64,000 bases of DNA. Origin: Acinetobacter sp. CFCC 10889. Its GTDB lineage: Bacteria > Pseudomonadota > Gammaproteobacteria > Pseudomonadales > Moraxellaceae. Position numbers and translations under genes: made by a program. Shown here in pieces: positions 35,789-43,930 of the stretch. Location: positions 1-64,000 of the forward strand of contig NZ_LQXQ01000021.1 in NCBI RefSeq assembly GCF_003268395.1. Reading direction: 5' to 3'. The notes beneath the pieces were generated by a model. The model did no database searches. It was not told the origin of the DNA and saw only the letters and a program-made list of their open reading frames with translations. Position 1 is the stretch's first letter, and each line of letters starts with the position of its first letter.

Positions 35789-35842
35789 ATGACCATGAAG
35801 AGCATTCGATTTAATACAGGTGATCTAGCCTGCTTATGTTAA
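35789..35842 (+). CDS. Candidate 17-residue small protein or leader peptide
   Basis: Reads MTMKSIRFNTGDLACLC and stops at TAA. It has a strong SD (GAGAGGTG, 35775-35782, 6 nt before the ATG), a promoter-like sequence upstream and two hairpins downstream (35875-35912 and 35941-35967), so it forms a complete miniature transcription unit of about 150-200 nt. The Cys-x-Cys end is unusual. No same-strand gene follows within 1.3 kb (the next is convergent), so it is not an obvious leader of an operon. Whether the product is the peptide or the RNA is unknown. Confidence 0.45.
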   Translation: MTMKSIRFNTGDLACLC

Positions 35843-35874
35843 AACGCTATTTTTTTCATTCTCCAATATTTTAA

Positions 35875-35912
35875 ATGCGAGTCTCTTATCAAAATTTGAA
35901 ACTCGCATCTTT
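35875..35912 (+). terminator. Hairpin after the 17-codon ORF
   Basis: An 8-bp perfect stem ATGCGAGT / ACTCGCAT (35875-35882, 35901-35908) with an 18-nt loop, followed by CTTTT. Confidence 0.55.
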
Positions 35913-35940
35913 TAAAACAAGAAGAAAATTAAGAATATTT

Positions 35941-35967
35941 AAGAGCCTGCGGGGGCTCTTTTTTTAT
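35941..35967 (+). terminator. Strong terminator before the WYL gene
   Basis: A 7-bp GC-rich stem AAGAGCC / GGCTCTT (35941-35947, 35954-35960) followed by a T-run at 35961-35965, in plus orientation. It shields the end of the convergent regulator gene. Confidence 0.7.
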
Positions 35968-36959
35968 TCTATTTCATGTACAGCATTAAAAACTTCTACA
36001 GGTTCGATACGAATCAATTTTTTACCAAAACTGCGTAGCCACCATACTAATTGAGAAGTGAATGGTACAGTTGCGCTGACTTCATAAAGTTCATCATTAA
36101 GCTTTTTGACCTTTTGCGCTTTGCTGAGCTGGCTTTCGGTGAAATATTGTGCATCATCTTCATGCATGACCAATTTTAATTCAATATTTTCAGTGGGTTT
36201 GTTAAAATCTACACGGAAACCAAGTGCACCTGAGTCGATATAGGCATCTATATCAAAATCAACAGGATGTAGGGCACGACTATCTAAAACATTTGCTGAT
36301 TTAAAGCGATGTAAGGCGAAAGTTTGTACTTCAGATTTGTCATGACGGGTACAGATCAAATAAATAATTGCACCTTTTTGTACCAAGCCAAGTGGGTTGA
36401 GTGTATAGGCTTTTTCCTCACCAAGATGTCCTCGTGCACGATAAACGCATTCGATTTGTTTATCTTGCAATAAACCTTCATAAATGGCTTGTTGTGCCTG
36501 ACGTTCTACTATCGGTGGAATCACAGGTTGATTGGCAGGAACAATGCGTACCCGATTGACCCATTGACGGACATTATTTTGTGTTGACAAACTATGCCGT
36601 GCCAAATCAAACCAAGGATTCATTTCTTCGATCAAACTTGGCGGTAGTAAATGGTTGAGATGTTCTTCGACCATCATGAACGTTACTGCTTGTGAACTGG
36701 TCATATGCGGTAAGCTTTGAATAGGGGCATCTGAGCGCCAACGCCAACCTTGTGGCACAGTTTTGTTACTTTCGATTGGAAAGCGTTGAGAGATTTGATT
36801 TAAGTCACGTTGAATGGTGCGCAAACTGATGTCAATGCCTTCACGTTCTAAAGCTTCTTGCAATTCACGTGTGCCCATCCATTTTCCAGTAGAAAGACGA
36901 GATAAGATTTGCCACTGACGGTACAGGCTGTTTGAAGTTTCTTTTTCAGGGGAAGACAT
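35964..36959 (-). CDS. WYL domain transcriptional regulator with HTH
   Basis: A 331-residue regulator. A winged HTH lies at about residues 12-75 (RQWQILSRLSTGKWMGTREL, then LRTIQRDLNQISQRFPIES). The WYL domain follows at about 145-235 (QIECVYRARGHLGEEKAYTL, then YLICTRHDKSEVQTFALHRF), with a WCX-type C-terminal extension (LKLVMHEDDAQYF...). WYL regulators sense nucleic acid or small ligands and often control stress or defence genes. It is divergent from the Anbu cluster, with 236 bp between starts, which makes that cluster the most likely target; this is inference. Confidence 0.85.
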   Translation of the reverse strand: MSSPEKETSNSLYRQWQILSRLSTGKWMGTRELQEALEREGIDISLRTIQRDLNQISQRFPIESNKTVPQGWRWRSDAPIQSLPHMTSSQAVTFMMVEEHLNHLLPPSLIEEMNPWFDLARHSLSTQNNVRQWVNRVRIVPANQPVIPPIVERQAQQAIYEGLLQDKQIECVYRARGHLGEEKAYTLNPLGLVQKGAIIYLICTRHDKSEVQTFALHRFKSANVLDSRALHPVDFDIDAYIDSGALGFRVDFNKPTENIELKLVMHEDDAQYFTESQLSKAQKVKKLNDELYEVSATVPFTSQLVWWLRSFGKKLIRIEPVEVFNAVHEIE

Positions 36960-37149
36960 AATCTGATTACGAAAATAAGTGAATGAAATGATAAAACCTG
37001 AATAACAATAGAAAATATCAGCAGCTTAAGCAAGCTTTATCCCTAAAAACTCTGTCTATATTTTGAAACAAGTTCACGCAAAACTGTACTTGAGTCTGTC
37101 AATGAATGCTGAATAAATAATCAATGCGTTCCATCTATTTGGCATTGTT

Positions 37150-37169
37150 GTTGCTTATATAACAGCAAC
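37150..37169. promoter_or_regulatory. Dyad upstream of the Anbu operon, possible operator/promoter
   Basis: GTTGCT (37150-37155) and AGCAAC (37164-37169) form a 6-bp inverted repeat around TATATAAC, which includes a -10-like TATAAC. It lies 27 bp before the first gene, a typical position for an operator overlapping the promoter. Confidence 0.35.
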
Positions 37170-37195
37170 ACTTCATAACAAAAGTAGAGGTTTGT

Positions 37196-38755
37196 ATGTT
37201 TAAAGAAGATCACCTTGCAAATTCAAGTCTCGACCATTTTACTTTGCCTGTAGAGGCATTAGAACATTTAGAAGTGCAAACGGCTTTGAATGGGAATACC
37301 GCCTCAATGTATCAAGGCAAAGCACTATTGAGCCAAATTCAAACACAATTTTTTAATGAATTAACTGATGATCCACATGTGTCTGCGGAGATGCGTCAAA
37401 AATTAGAAGCATGGTTAGCACAACATAGTTTAGAAGAATTGCACCAACTGAATGACTTTTCTAAGTCTCATTTTATGTATCATGGCATTACCTTTACGGT
37501 ATATAGCGAGTCTGAAAATATTGAACGTACTATTCCTTTTGATTTGATTCCACGAATCATTGCAAAAAAACAATGGACGAAAATTGCGGCAGGCTGTACG
37601 CAACGTATTCAAGCATTAAATCTATTTTTAGATGATATTTATCATGATGCTGAGATTTTAAAAGCAGGCATTATTCCCAAATTACAAGTCTTTAGTCATG
37701 AAGCATTTCAACCACATATGATGAATTTTCATGTTAAAGGTAAGGTTTATAGCCAAATCAGTGGTGTGGATTTAGTACGAGATCGGGCAGGTGAGTTTTA
37801 TGTGCTTGAGGATAATTTAAGGACACCCTCAGGTGTATCTTATATGCTTGAAAGTCGTAAAATTAGTCAAAAAATTATGCCTGAATTGTGCCAAGCAAAT
37901 CTGCAAGGTATTGAGCATTATCCTGTTTTATTAAAGCAAATTTTGGCTGAAAGTGCCTATGTAGACTCACCTTTAATCGTGGTGTTAACACCAGGACGAT
38001 TTAATAGTGCTTATTATGAGCATGCTTTTTTAGCAAGGGAAATGGGTGTCCCTTTGGTAACATCAAGTGATCTTTTTGTGGAGAACGATAGGGTTTATGT
38101 GAAAACTGTCCGCGGGCGGCAACGTGTTGATGTAATTTATAGACGGATTGATGATGATTTTCTTGATCCATTGTGTTTTAAGCCTGATAGTGTTTTAGGT
38201 GTTGCGGGACTGATGTCAGCATATTTAAAACAACAGGTTGTGATTGCCAATGCACCAGGAACAGGTGTGGCGGATGATAAGTCGATTTATCCCTATGTTG
38301 ATAAAATGATTGAGTTTTATCTGGGTGAGCAGGCGATTTTAAAGAATGTTCCGACCTATTCATGCCGTGAGCCGCAACATTTGGATTATGTTTTGTCCAA
38401 TATGAACCGTTTGGTGATCAAAGAAGCGCAAGGTTCGGGTGGTTATGGGATGTTAATTGGTTCTCAAGCCAGTGATGCAGATATAACTTGTTTTAAACAG
38501 AAATTAATCTCAGCACCTCATGCTTATATTGCCCAACCTATTTTAGATTTGTCTATTTCTCCGACATTGACCCAAGAGGCTATTGAAGCGCGTCATGTCG
38601 ATTTGCGCCCCTTTATTTTAAGTTCGCCTGAGCGAACAGAGATTGTACCTGGTGGTTTAACCCGTGTCGCAATGCAAAAGAACTCATTGGTGGTCAACTC
38701 TTCTCAAGGTGGAGGGATTAAAGACACTTGGGTATTGGATCAATTGCATAACTGA
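37196..38755 (+). CDS. Circularly permuted type 2 ATP-grasp protein of the Anbu cluster
   Basis: A 519-residue cytosolic protein of the circularly permuted ATP-grasp type 2 family (peptide-bond or amide ligase fold). Family landmarks are the N-terminal ITFTVYSESENIERTIPFDL block (about 98-117), FYVLEDNLRTPSGVSYMLE (about 201-219), NAPGTGVADDKSIYPYVDKM (about 350), and the ATP-binding ending LVIKEAQGSGGYGMLIG (about 410) and HVDLRPFILSS (about 468). This family co-occurs with alpha-E, transglutaminase and Anbu and has been proposed to make or attach peptide tags; the reaction is not known. First gene of the operon. Confidence 0.9.
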   Translation: MFKEDHLANSSLDHFTLPVEALEHLEVQTALNGNTASMYQGKALLSQIQTQFFNELTDDPHVSAEMRQKLEAWLAQHSLEELHQLNDFSKSHFMYHGITFTVYSESENIERTIPFDLIPRIIAKKQWTKIAAGCTQRIQALNLFLDDIYHDAEILKAGIIPKLQVFSHEAFQPHMMNFHVKGKVYSQISGVDLVRDRAGEFYVLEDNLRTPSGVSYMLESRKISQKIMPELCQANLQGIEHYPVLLKQILAESAYVDSPLIVVLTPGRFNSAYYEHAFLAREMGVPLVTSSDLFVENDRVYVKTVRGRQRVDVIYRRIDDDFLDPLCFKPDSVLGVAGLMSAYLKQQVVIANAPGTGVADDKSIYPYVDKMIEFYLGEQAILKNVPTYSCREPQHLDYVLSNMNRLVIKEAQGSGGYGMLIGSQASDADITCFKQKLISAPHAYIAQPILDLSISPTLTQEAIEARHVDLRPFILSSPERTEIVPGGLTRVAMQKNSLVVNSSQGGGIKDTWVLDQLHN

Positions 38756-38774
38756 CACAAACCTAAGGAGAATA

Positions 38775-39386
38775 ATGATGATTTTATTAAGCAGTAGTGC
38801 ACAACATATTTTTTGGCTAGGGCGTTATCTGACACGAATTCAATATGCGTGTAGCTTATTTCCATTTACAGAAGATGAGGTGGCAAGACAATATGCACAT
38901 GCTTTTTGTTTGCCTGCTTTTGATGCGTGTTCATTAAATGAATTAATTTTAGATCATGAACAACCTTTTTCATTTCATCAACAATTCCAAAATGCCAAGA
39001 ATAATATTCATGATTTACGTGGCGTATTGTCAGCTCATTGCTTTGCACAGTTGAATCAGTTGTTACAACAAGCTGAAAATCATGCAGGTTATATTTGTGA
39101 TGTTGCTGCTGAATGTAGTGATGTGCTTGATGCAGAAGCGGAAGAAAATATGTTTATGTTTTTCTGTTTAGGTCAGAAGATTGAACAATTAGACCGACAT
39201 ATTCGCCTACAACAAAATCGACAAATAGCTTTGACAGAATTAGATCTTTTGATTCAACAATTAAAAGCTTTGGGCTGGTCAAGCTTAGATACTGCTTGGC
39301 AACAATTAAAACAAACACCTGATTGTAATCATTTTTATCATTTTAGTGACCATATGCAAAACCTATTTGAGATGGATGCAGCATGA
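38775..39386 (+). CDS. Alpha-E domain protein of the Anbu cluster
   Basis: A 203-residue all-helical protein. The N-terminal AQHIFWLGRYLTRIQYACSL is the recognisable Alpha-E signature (xFWLGRYxxR); later helices include FFCLGQKIEQLDRHIRL. It is shorter than the usual stand-alone Alpha-E protein of about 300 residues. Function unknown beyond strict linkage to the permuted ATP-grasp protein. The SD AAGGAG (38765-38770) fits ATG 38778 better than ATG 38775; either is possible. The stop overlaps the transglutaminase start (ATGA), so translation is coupled. Confidence 0.85.
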   Translation: MMILLSSSAQHIFWLGRYLTRIQYACSLFPFTEDEVARQYAHAFCLPAFDACSLNELILDHEQPFSFHQQFQNAKNNIHDLRGVLSAHCFAQLNQLLQQAENHAGYICDVAAECSDVLDAEAEENMFMFFCLGQKIEQLDRHIRLQQNRQIALTELDLLIQQLKALGWSSLDTAWQQLKQTPDCNHFYHFSDHMQNLFEMDAA

Positions 39387-40164
39387 AACTTATGATCAAT
39401 CATCAGACCTATTATCAATATACTGCACCTGCAAGAAATAGCATTCAGTATATTAAAATGATGCCACAGAGCAATCGGCATCAGCAAGTACAACACTGGA
39501 ATATCAGTGTGCCAGGTGCAAATAGTTGTCAAAAAGATAGGTTTGATAATCTGTGGATGACAACAACTCACGTTTTGAATATGTTGATTTGATGATTATG
39601 GCACAAGGTGTGGTGGAAATTGATCAACACAATCTTTTTGGGATCGAGACAATGCTTGATCCGATGCATTTTCTACAAGTAACGCCGTTTACAGTGTGTA
39701 CATGGGAGATGTTGCAATTTGCTCAGCATCATGTGAAACAGGTGGATGTAGAGCATTTACAGATTTTAGCTGCTGCCATCTTAGCCGAAATGCCATATAT
39801 TCCTGCGAGTACCACTGTGATGCATAGTGCAAATGAATCTTTTGCTGCGAAGCAAGGGGTTTGCCAAGATCATAGCCATGTATTTATTGCGATGGTGAAA
39901 GCACTAGGTGTGCCTGCACGTTATGTTTCAGGTTATTTATTTGCCAATGACCAGGCACATTTAGCCAGTCATGCATGGGCTGAAGCTTTTATTGAGGGAA
40001 AATGGTATTGCTTTGATGTGAGCAATCAAATTTTTCAGCCAAGTTCACACATATATATCGCAACAGGGCGAGATTATTGGGATGTTGCACCTGTACGAGG
40101 AGTACGTTCACAAGGGGGCATAGAGTCAATGCAGTCTATTGTGCAAGTATTGGCATGCGCTTAG
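39383..40164 (+). pseudogene. Transglutaminase-like protein of the Anbu cluster, frameshifted
   Basis: Two overlapping frames make one transglutaminase-like protein of about 260 residues. Frame A (39383-39592) gives the N-terminal beta region, MKLMINHQTYYQYTAPARNS to FDNLW, then runs into unrelated residues and stops. Frame B (open from 39550 to 40164) gives the rest, including the catalytic triad: Cys in KQGVCQDHSH, His in ASHAWAEAF and Asp in CFDVSNQ. One missing base between about 39553 and 39575 (in the ACAACAAC stretch) would rejoin them. Frame B could start at GTG 39553, but would lack the N-terminal domain. Either a true inactivation or a sequence error. Confidence 0.8.
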
Positions 40165-40225
40165 AATATTGCTGCATAAAACCTTACATGATTGTGATCA
40201 TTTTAAAGAAAAATAAGGAAGATCT

Positions 40226-40960
40226 ATGACCTATTGTTGTGCGTTGCGTCTAAAAGAAGGCTTGGTCTTTATCAGTGATACACGAACCAATGCAGGCGTG
40301 GATCATATTTCGGTATATCGGAAACTGTATACCTTTGGTGTGCCAGATGAGCGAATGATTTGTATTCAAACCTCAGGTAATCTTGCCACAACTCAAGCAG
40401 TGATTGGACATTTAAAGAATCATTTGGCTTTAAATCAAGAACCAAATCTTTACAGCGTCAATACCATGTTTGAAGTTGCGGGTTTGGTGGGGCAGATTCT
40501 GCGTAAAGTGATCGCTGATGTCACTGAAGATACGCAGGAACAGAGCAATTATTTTTGTAGTTTATTGGTCGGTGGTCAGATCAAGGGCGAGGAAATGCAG
40601 TTATATAATATTTACCCACAAGGGAATTTTATTTCTGCAACGAGCGATACGCCGTATTTTCAGATTGGTGAAAGTAAATATGGCAAGCCGATTTTAGATC
40701 GTGCTCTAAGTTATGACATGCCTTTAGATGAAGCTTTACGTTGTAGTTTAATTTCTTTTGATTCTACTTTGCGTTCCAATGTTTCTGTAGGCATGCCATT
40801 GGATACTTTGGTCTATCAAAAAGATTCTTTTGTGATTCCGCAAGGAAAAAGAATCAATGAAGATGAACCTTATTTTCAGCAGATCAGCAAACAATGGTCA
40901 GAAACCTTGAAAAAGGGTTTGCAGGATTTACCAAAACCGAATGATGATTTTTTTCAGTGA
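40226..40960 (+). CDS. Anbu: proteasome-type Ntn-hydrolase
   Basis: A 244-residue ancestral beta-subunit (Anbu) protein, related to the 20S proteasome and HslV. After loss of Met1 the N-terminal nucleophile would be Thr, as in MTYCCALRL. The Ntn-hydrolase catalytic Asp is in ISDTRTNAG (D18, i.e. Asp17 of the mature chain) and the Lys in SVYRKLYTFG (K33). SLLVGGQIKGEE (about 112-123) is also typical. Anbu assembles into open rings or helices rather than closed barrels. AAGGAAGATCT provides the SD. Last gene of the cluster with permuted ATP-grasp, Alpha-E and transglutaminase. Confidence 0.92.
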   Translation: MTYCCALRLKEGLVFISDTRTNAGVDHISVYRKLYTFGVPDERMICIQTSGNLATTQAVIGHLKNHLALNQEPNLYSVNTMFEVAGLVGQILRKVIADVTEDTQEQSNYFCSLLVGGQIKGEEMQLYNIYPQGNFISATSDTPYFQIGESKYGKPILDRALSYDMPLDEALRCSLISFDSTLRSNVSVGMPLDTLVYQKDSFVIPQGKRINEDEPYFQQISKQWSETLKKGLQDLPKPNDDFFQ

Positions 40961-41066
40961 GTGGAATGATTTGTTTTATCAATAAATTAGAGAGCTAGGC
41001 TAATTTAAAATGTCTATTCTAAAAAATACTTAGGTTTTAAATTCACAATAAATTCAAAAACGTATC

Positions 41067-41134
41067 GGGAGTCCCTTCTCCCACTGGGAGAAGGTTAGGA
41101 TGAGGGGCTTTTTATAGAAGGTTAGGATGAAAGG
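41067..41134. repeat. Intergenic palindromic repeat plus partial second copy
   Basis: CCTTCTCCC act GGGAGAAGG (41074-41094) is followed by TTAGGATGAGGGG, and then a truncated second copy AGAAGGTTAGGATGAAAGG (about 41116-41133). This is the well-known family of 'ctctcccactgggagagggttagg' intergenic repeats scattered in many proteobacterial genomes. It may also act as terminator for the Anbu operon, since GGGGCTTTTT follows. Confidence 0.65.
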
Positions 41135-41153
41135 ACTTCAAAAATTATAAAGC

Positions 41154-42227
41154 TCAGATTTGCTTACGAACAGGGCGATTACTCATACGACATAGCAATT
41201 CATAACCAATCGTACCATTGGCTTCAGCTACATCATCGACCAAACGATCTTTACCCCAAAGCTCAACTTCTGTGCCTAAAGGCGCATTTAAATCTGTGAC
41301 ATCAATCGCAATCATGTCCATTGCCACACGACCAATCACACGAGTTGCTTTGCCATTGATTGCCACATAGTTTTGCTTTGGAAATGCACGTGGATAACCA
41401 TCTCCATAACCAATCGACACAATGGCGATATCCATTTCTGATTCAGCAACAAATGTTGAACCATAACCAACCGATTCACCCGCTTGGATATGATTTAAAG
41501 CAATAATTTCCGCTGTAAACGTCATCACAGGTTTGATGTCTAAATCATTGGCAGACTTATCGGCAAAAGGTGATGCACCATAGAGCATGATGCCTGGACG
41601 GACAAAGTCAAAATTTAATTCAGGCCATTTAAATATCGCAGCTGAGTTACAGCATGACGCCATAATTGGAGCACAGGCTTCTTTGACATCTAAGAATTGA
41701 TTTTTTTGTTGCTCATTTAAAGGATGATCTTCTGCATCAGCATTGGCAAAGTGCATTGCAAGTACGCAAGTAAAACCGTCTGCTTTGAGTGAGTTAATCA
41801 CATCAATAATTTCAGGGACTTTAAAACCTAAGCGATTCATACCACTGTTGAGTTTCACCCAAACTTTTAAACCTTTGGCAATGTAGGCATCTTTTTGAGT
41901 GCGTAACCAATCCAATTGTTCTTGCTGATGGACGACGACTTCAATGTTATTTTCAACAACCACAGCCATTTCATCGGCACTGAAAATACCTTCGATTAAA
42001 GTAATCGGCTGTTGATAGCCCAATGTACGAATTTCTAAAGCTTCTTCAAGGCAGGCAACACCGAACGCATCCGTTTCAGCTAAGGCGGCTAAACAGTCTT
42101 TTACGCCGTGCCCATAGGCGTTGGCTTTGACCATGCTGACAATTTTAGCAGTTGGGGCAAGTTGTTTAACACGGTTTAAATTATATTGCAGCGCTTTACT
42201 GTCAATATAAACTATTGCTTGGCGCAC
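41154..42227 (-). CDS. alr: Alanine racemase
   Basis: A 357-residue PLP enzyme interconverting L- and D-alanine for peptidoglycan. The PLP lysine is K34 in SMVKANAYGHG. The second catalytic residue, Tyr, is in GESVGYGSTF (about 255), with further motifs SGMNRLGF, PGIMLYG and GRVAMDMIAIDV. The frame is open 20 codons upstream, but the GTG at 42227, with AGGAG 8 nt before it, gives the canonical N-terminus RQAIVYIDSKALQYNL; the upstream part would run into a hairpin at 42263-42284. In related genomes alr commonly follows dnaB; here about 5 kb separates them. Confidence 0.93.
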   Translation of the reverse strand: MRQAIVYIDSKALQYNLNRVKQLAPTAKIVSMVKANAYGHGVKDCLAALAETDAFGVACLEEALEIRTLGYQQPITLIEGIFSADEMAVVVENNIEVVVHQQEQLDWLRTQKDAYIAKGLKVWVKLNSGMNRLGFKVPEIIDVINSLKADGFTCVLAMHFANADAEDHPLNEQQKNQFLDVKEACAPIMASCCNSAAIFKWPELNFDFVRPGIMLYGASPFADKSANDLDIKPVMTFTAEIIALNHIQAGESVGYGSTFVAESEMDIAIVSIGYGDGYPRAFPKQNYVAINGKATRVIGRVAMDMIAIDVTDLNAPLGTEVELWGKDRLVDDVAEANGTIGYELLCRMSNRPVRKQI

Positions 42228-42253
42228 CCTGATTACTCCTTCAGGAAGATTTA

Positions 42254-42284
42254 AAAAAATAAACGTGCAGTCTAAGCTGCACGT
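42254..42284 (-). terminator. Terminator-like hairpin in the alr leader
   Basis: ACGTGCAG / CTGCACGT (42263-42270, 42277-42284, loop of 6) followed on the minus strand by TTTATTTTTTT. It sits about 14 nt upstream of the alr SD, so it is either the terminator of an upstream transcript or an attenuator for alr. Confidence 0.65.
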
Positions 42285-42504
42285 CATTTGGAAAATATCA
42301 AATATTGCTGAGGATTTTCCAATAGGGTCTATTGTATGCCGTTCAATTTGAAATAAACATCAACATTTATGTTTTTGATGATTTTAATATTCAGCATCGG
42401 AAAATTAAACTTGATGATGAAAAGTTTTGCATTTCATTTGAGTATTTAAGAGCATTAAGATGCTATTCGGCGGAGTCTTACATCAAAAGTTTTAATTTCA
42501 GGAT

Positions 42505-42665
42505 TAGCCTTCGGCTCGACCTACTTTTCTTTCGGGAAAAGTAGGCAAAACCATTGTCATTCGCAAAACTCGTCAACTACCTGATATTGATTAATTTCAT
42601 CGCAAAAACAAGATATAGCAAAAGTAGTCTTGCCTCAAACAGTTGCGAATGACGTTGACGCGTAT
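42505..42665. repeat. Structured intergenic element left of the AraC gene
   Basis: Several nested or interleaved inverted repeats. CCTACTTTTC / GAAAAGTAGG (42520-42529, 42536-42545). GTCATTCGCAA (42556-42566) with TTGCGAATGAC (42643-42653). CGTCAAC (42571-42577) with GTTGACG (42654-42660). AAAAGTAG recurs at 42620-42627. The order A-B-A'-B' allows pseudoknot pairing. No ORF. It looks like a dispersed genomic element. Confidence 0.5.
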
Positions 42666-42709
42666 CAAATATTTTATGAACGTTATTTTCCAATATTACT
42701 TCATGATAC

Positions 42710-43750
42710 TTATAGTATGGATTTTCGATATTGATTCGGTGTCATGCCTGTATGTCGTTTGAAAAAATGATTTAAGGCACTTTGTTCTGAAAATGCCAAT
42801 AAACTTGCAATATCAGACAACGAAAGCTGTTCATCCTGCATATAGGTTTTGGCAAGTTCAAGGCGCATCGAATCTAAAATACTTTTAAAATTTAATTTCT
42901 GTTCACGTAACAGATTTAGTAGTTTAGATTTGGAAATTGCCATTTCTTTAGCCACAAAATCAAGCGTCGGTGAGTTTTGCTCAATCCCCAAAGCCAAGGC
43001 TTTTTGCACTTTATTTAATACTGTATTTTCAGGTGTAATATGCAGATGATGCATGTATTTAAGTTGCGCTTCGGCTTGGCGATGATAGAGTCCGATAAAA
43101 TAATCATGACTTAAATTAATCGGTTGTTTTAAATTATTTTTTTCAAAAATGATTGCGCCAACTTTGCATTGAAAATGGATGTTGCAGTTAAAAAATGACT
43201 CATAAATCGTTACATTTTTGGGCAATGTACCAGGTAATTCAATATATTGTGGTTTTAGCGTTTTATTATCAGGGCTGAGTTGCCACAGCATTTGCATAAA
43301 ACAACTGATCCCCAACTCATATCCGATGCGGATGGTATTCATAAAAACTTCATTATTTACAAATGCTTCTAGCTGAGGCACGTTCCACTGAACTTTAAGT
43401 GTTTGATCATCTTCAATAATATCAACTGCGAAGCCATCCCACATCAGGGCATAATATTTTTTAAAATGTAAAATGGCTTGTTCAAGATCACGACTATGTA
43501 AAATTAAATAGCCCAACACGCCCGAATATGAGGGTTGAAAATGTTGCGCGATTTTTAAACCCAAAGCATCGCCAGGATACAGTTGGGAAATATAATGCAG
43601 AATAAAACCCAATTCAGTGAGTTGCACCCGATGATCAGGTTGCCATGATTGCATGTGGCGAAATAATTCTGCATTTTGAATATTTTGTTCCGCTAAAAAA
43701 TCACGGAACATACCTGCAATAGCACCATTCACTGTTGCTTTTTGATTCAT
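42710..43750 (-). CDS. AraC family transcriptional regulator
   Basis: A 346-residue regulator of the OruR/ArgR-like AraC subgroup. The N-terminal ligand-binding domain ('Arabinose_bd' type, about residues 15-200) includes YPGDALGLKIAQHFQPSYSG. The C-terminal AraC HTH (about 240-345) has two helix-turn-helix units, PTLDFVAKEMAISKSKLLNL and SLSDIASLLAFSEQSALNHF, ending FFKRHTGMTPNQYRK. The second unit fits the conserved AraC signature well. There is no adjacent catabolic operon, so the target and inducer are unknown. Structured repeat elements flank the gene on both sides. Confidence 0.88.
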   Translation of the reverse strand: MNQKATVNGAIAGMFRDFLAEQNIQNAELFRHMQSWQPDHRVQLTELGFILHYISQLYPGDALGLKIAQHFQPSYSGVLGYLILHSRDLEQAILHFKKYYALMWDGFAVDIIEDDQTLKVQWNVPQLEAFVNNEVFMNTIRIGYELGISCFMQMLWQLSPDNKTLKPQYIELPGTLPKNVTIYESFFNCNIHFQCKVGAIIFEKNNLKQPINLSHDYFIGLYHRQAEAQLKYMHHLHITPENTVLNKVQKALALGIEQNSPTLDFVAKEMAISKSKLLNLLREQKLNFKSILDSMRLELAKTYMQDEQLSLSDIASLLAFSEQSALNHFFKRHTGMTPNQYRKSIL

Positions 43751-43930
43751 ATCATGTGCTAAGTTTTATTTTTAAATATAACGAAATCATAGCAAACCAT
43801 ACTCAGAATTGAATCCTGTTATTGCAATAAATTTTGAAATAATACCATTCTATTAAAGTTTGATAATATAAATTAAAGGTTTGCACAGACTCAACTTACA
43901 TTGAGAAGTTTAAATTACTTTGCGTAGTAG

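Noticed and set aside
35789..35842. The 17-codon ORF as an attenuation leader for a neighbouring operon
   Set aside because: The next gene is convergent and the next plus-strand gene is over 1.3 kb away beyond two terminators.
39553..40164. The transglutaminase catalytic part as a normal independent gene
   Set aside because: It would start at an internal GTG without SD and lack the N-terminal domain that lies immediately upstream in another frame.
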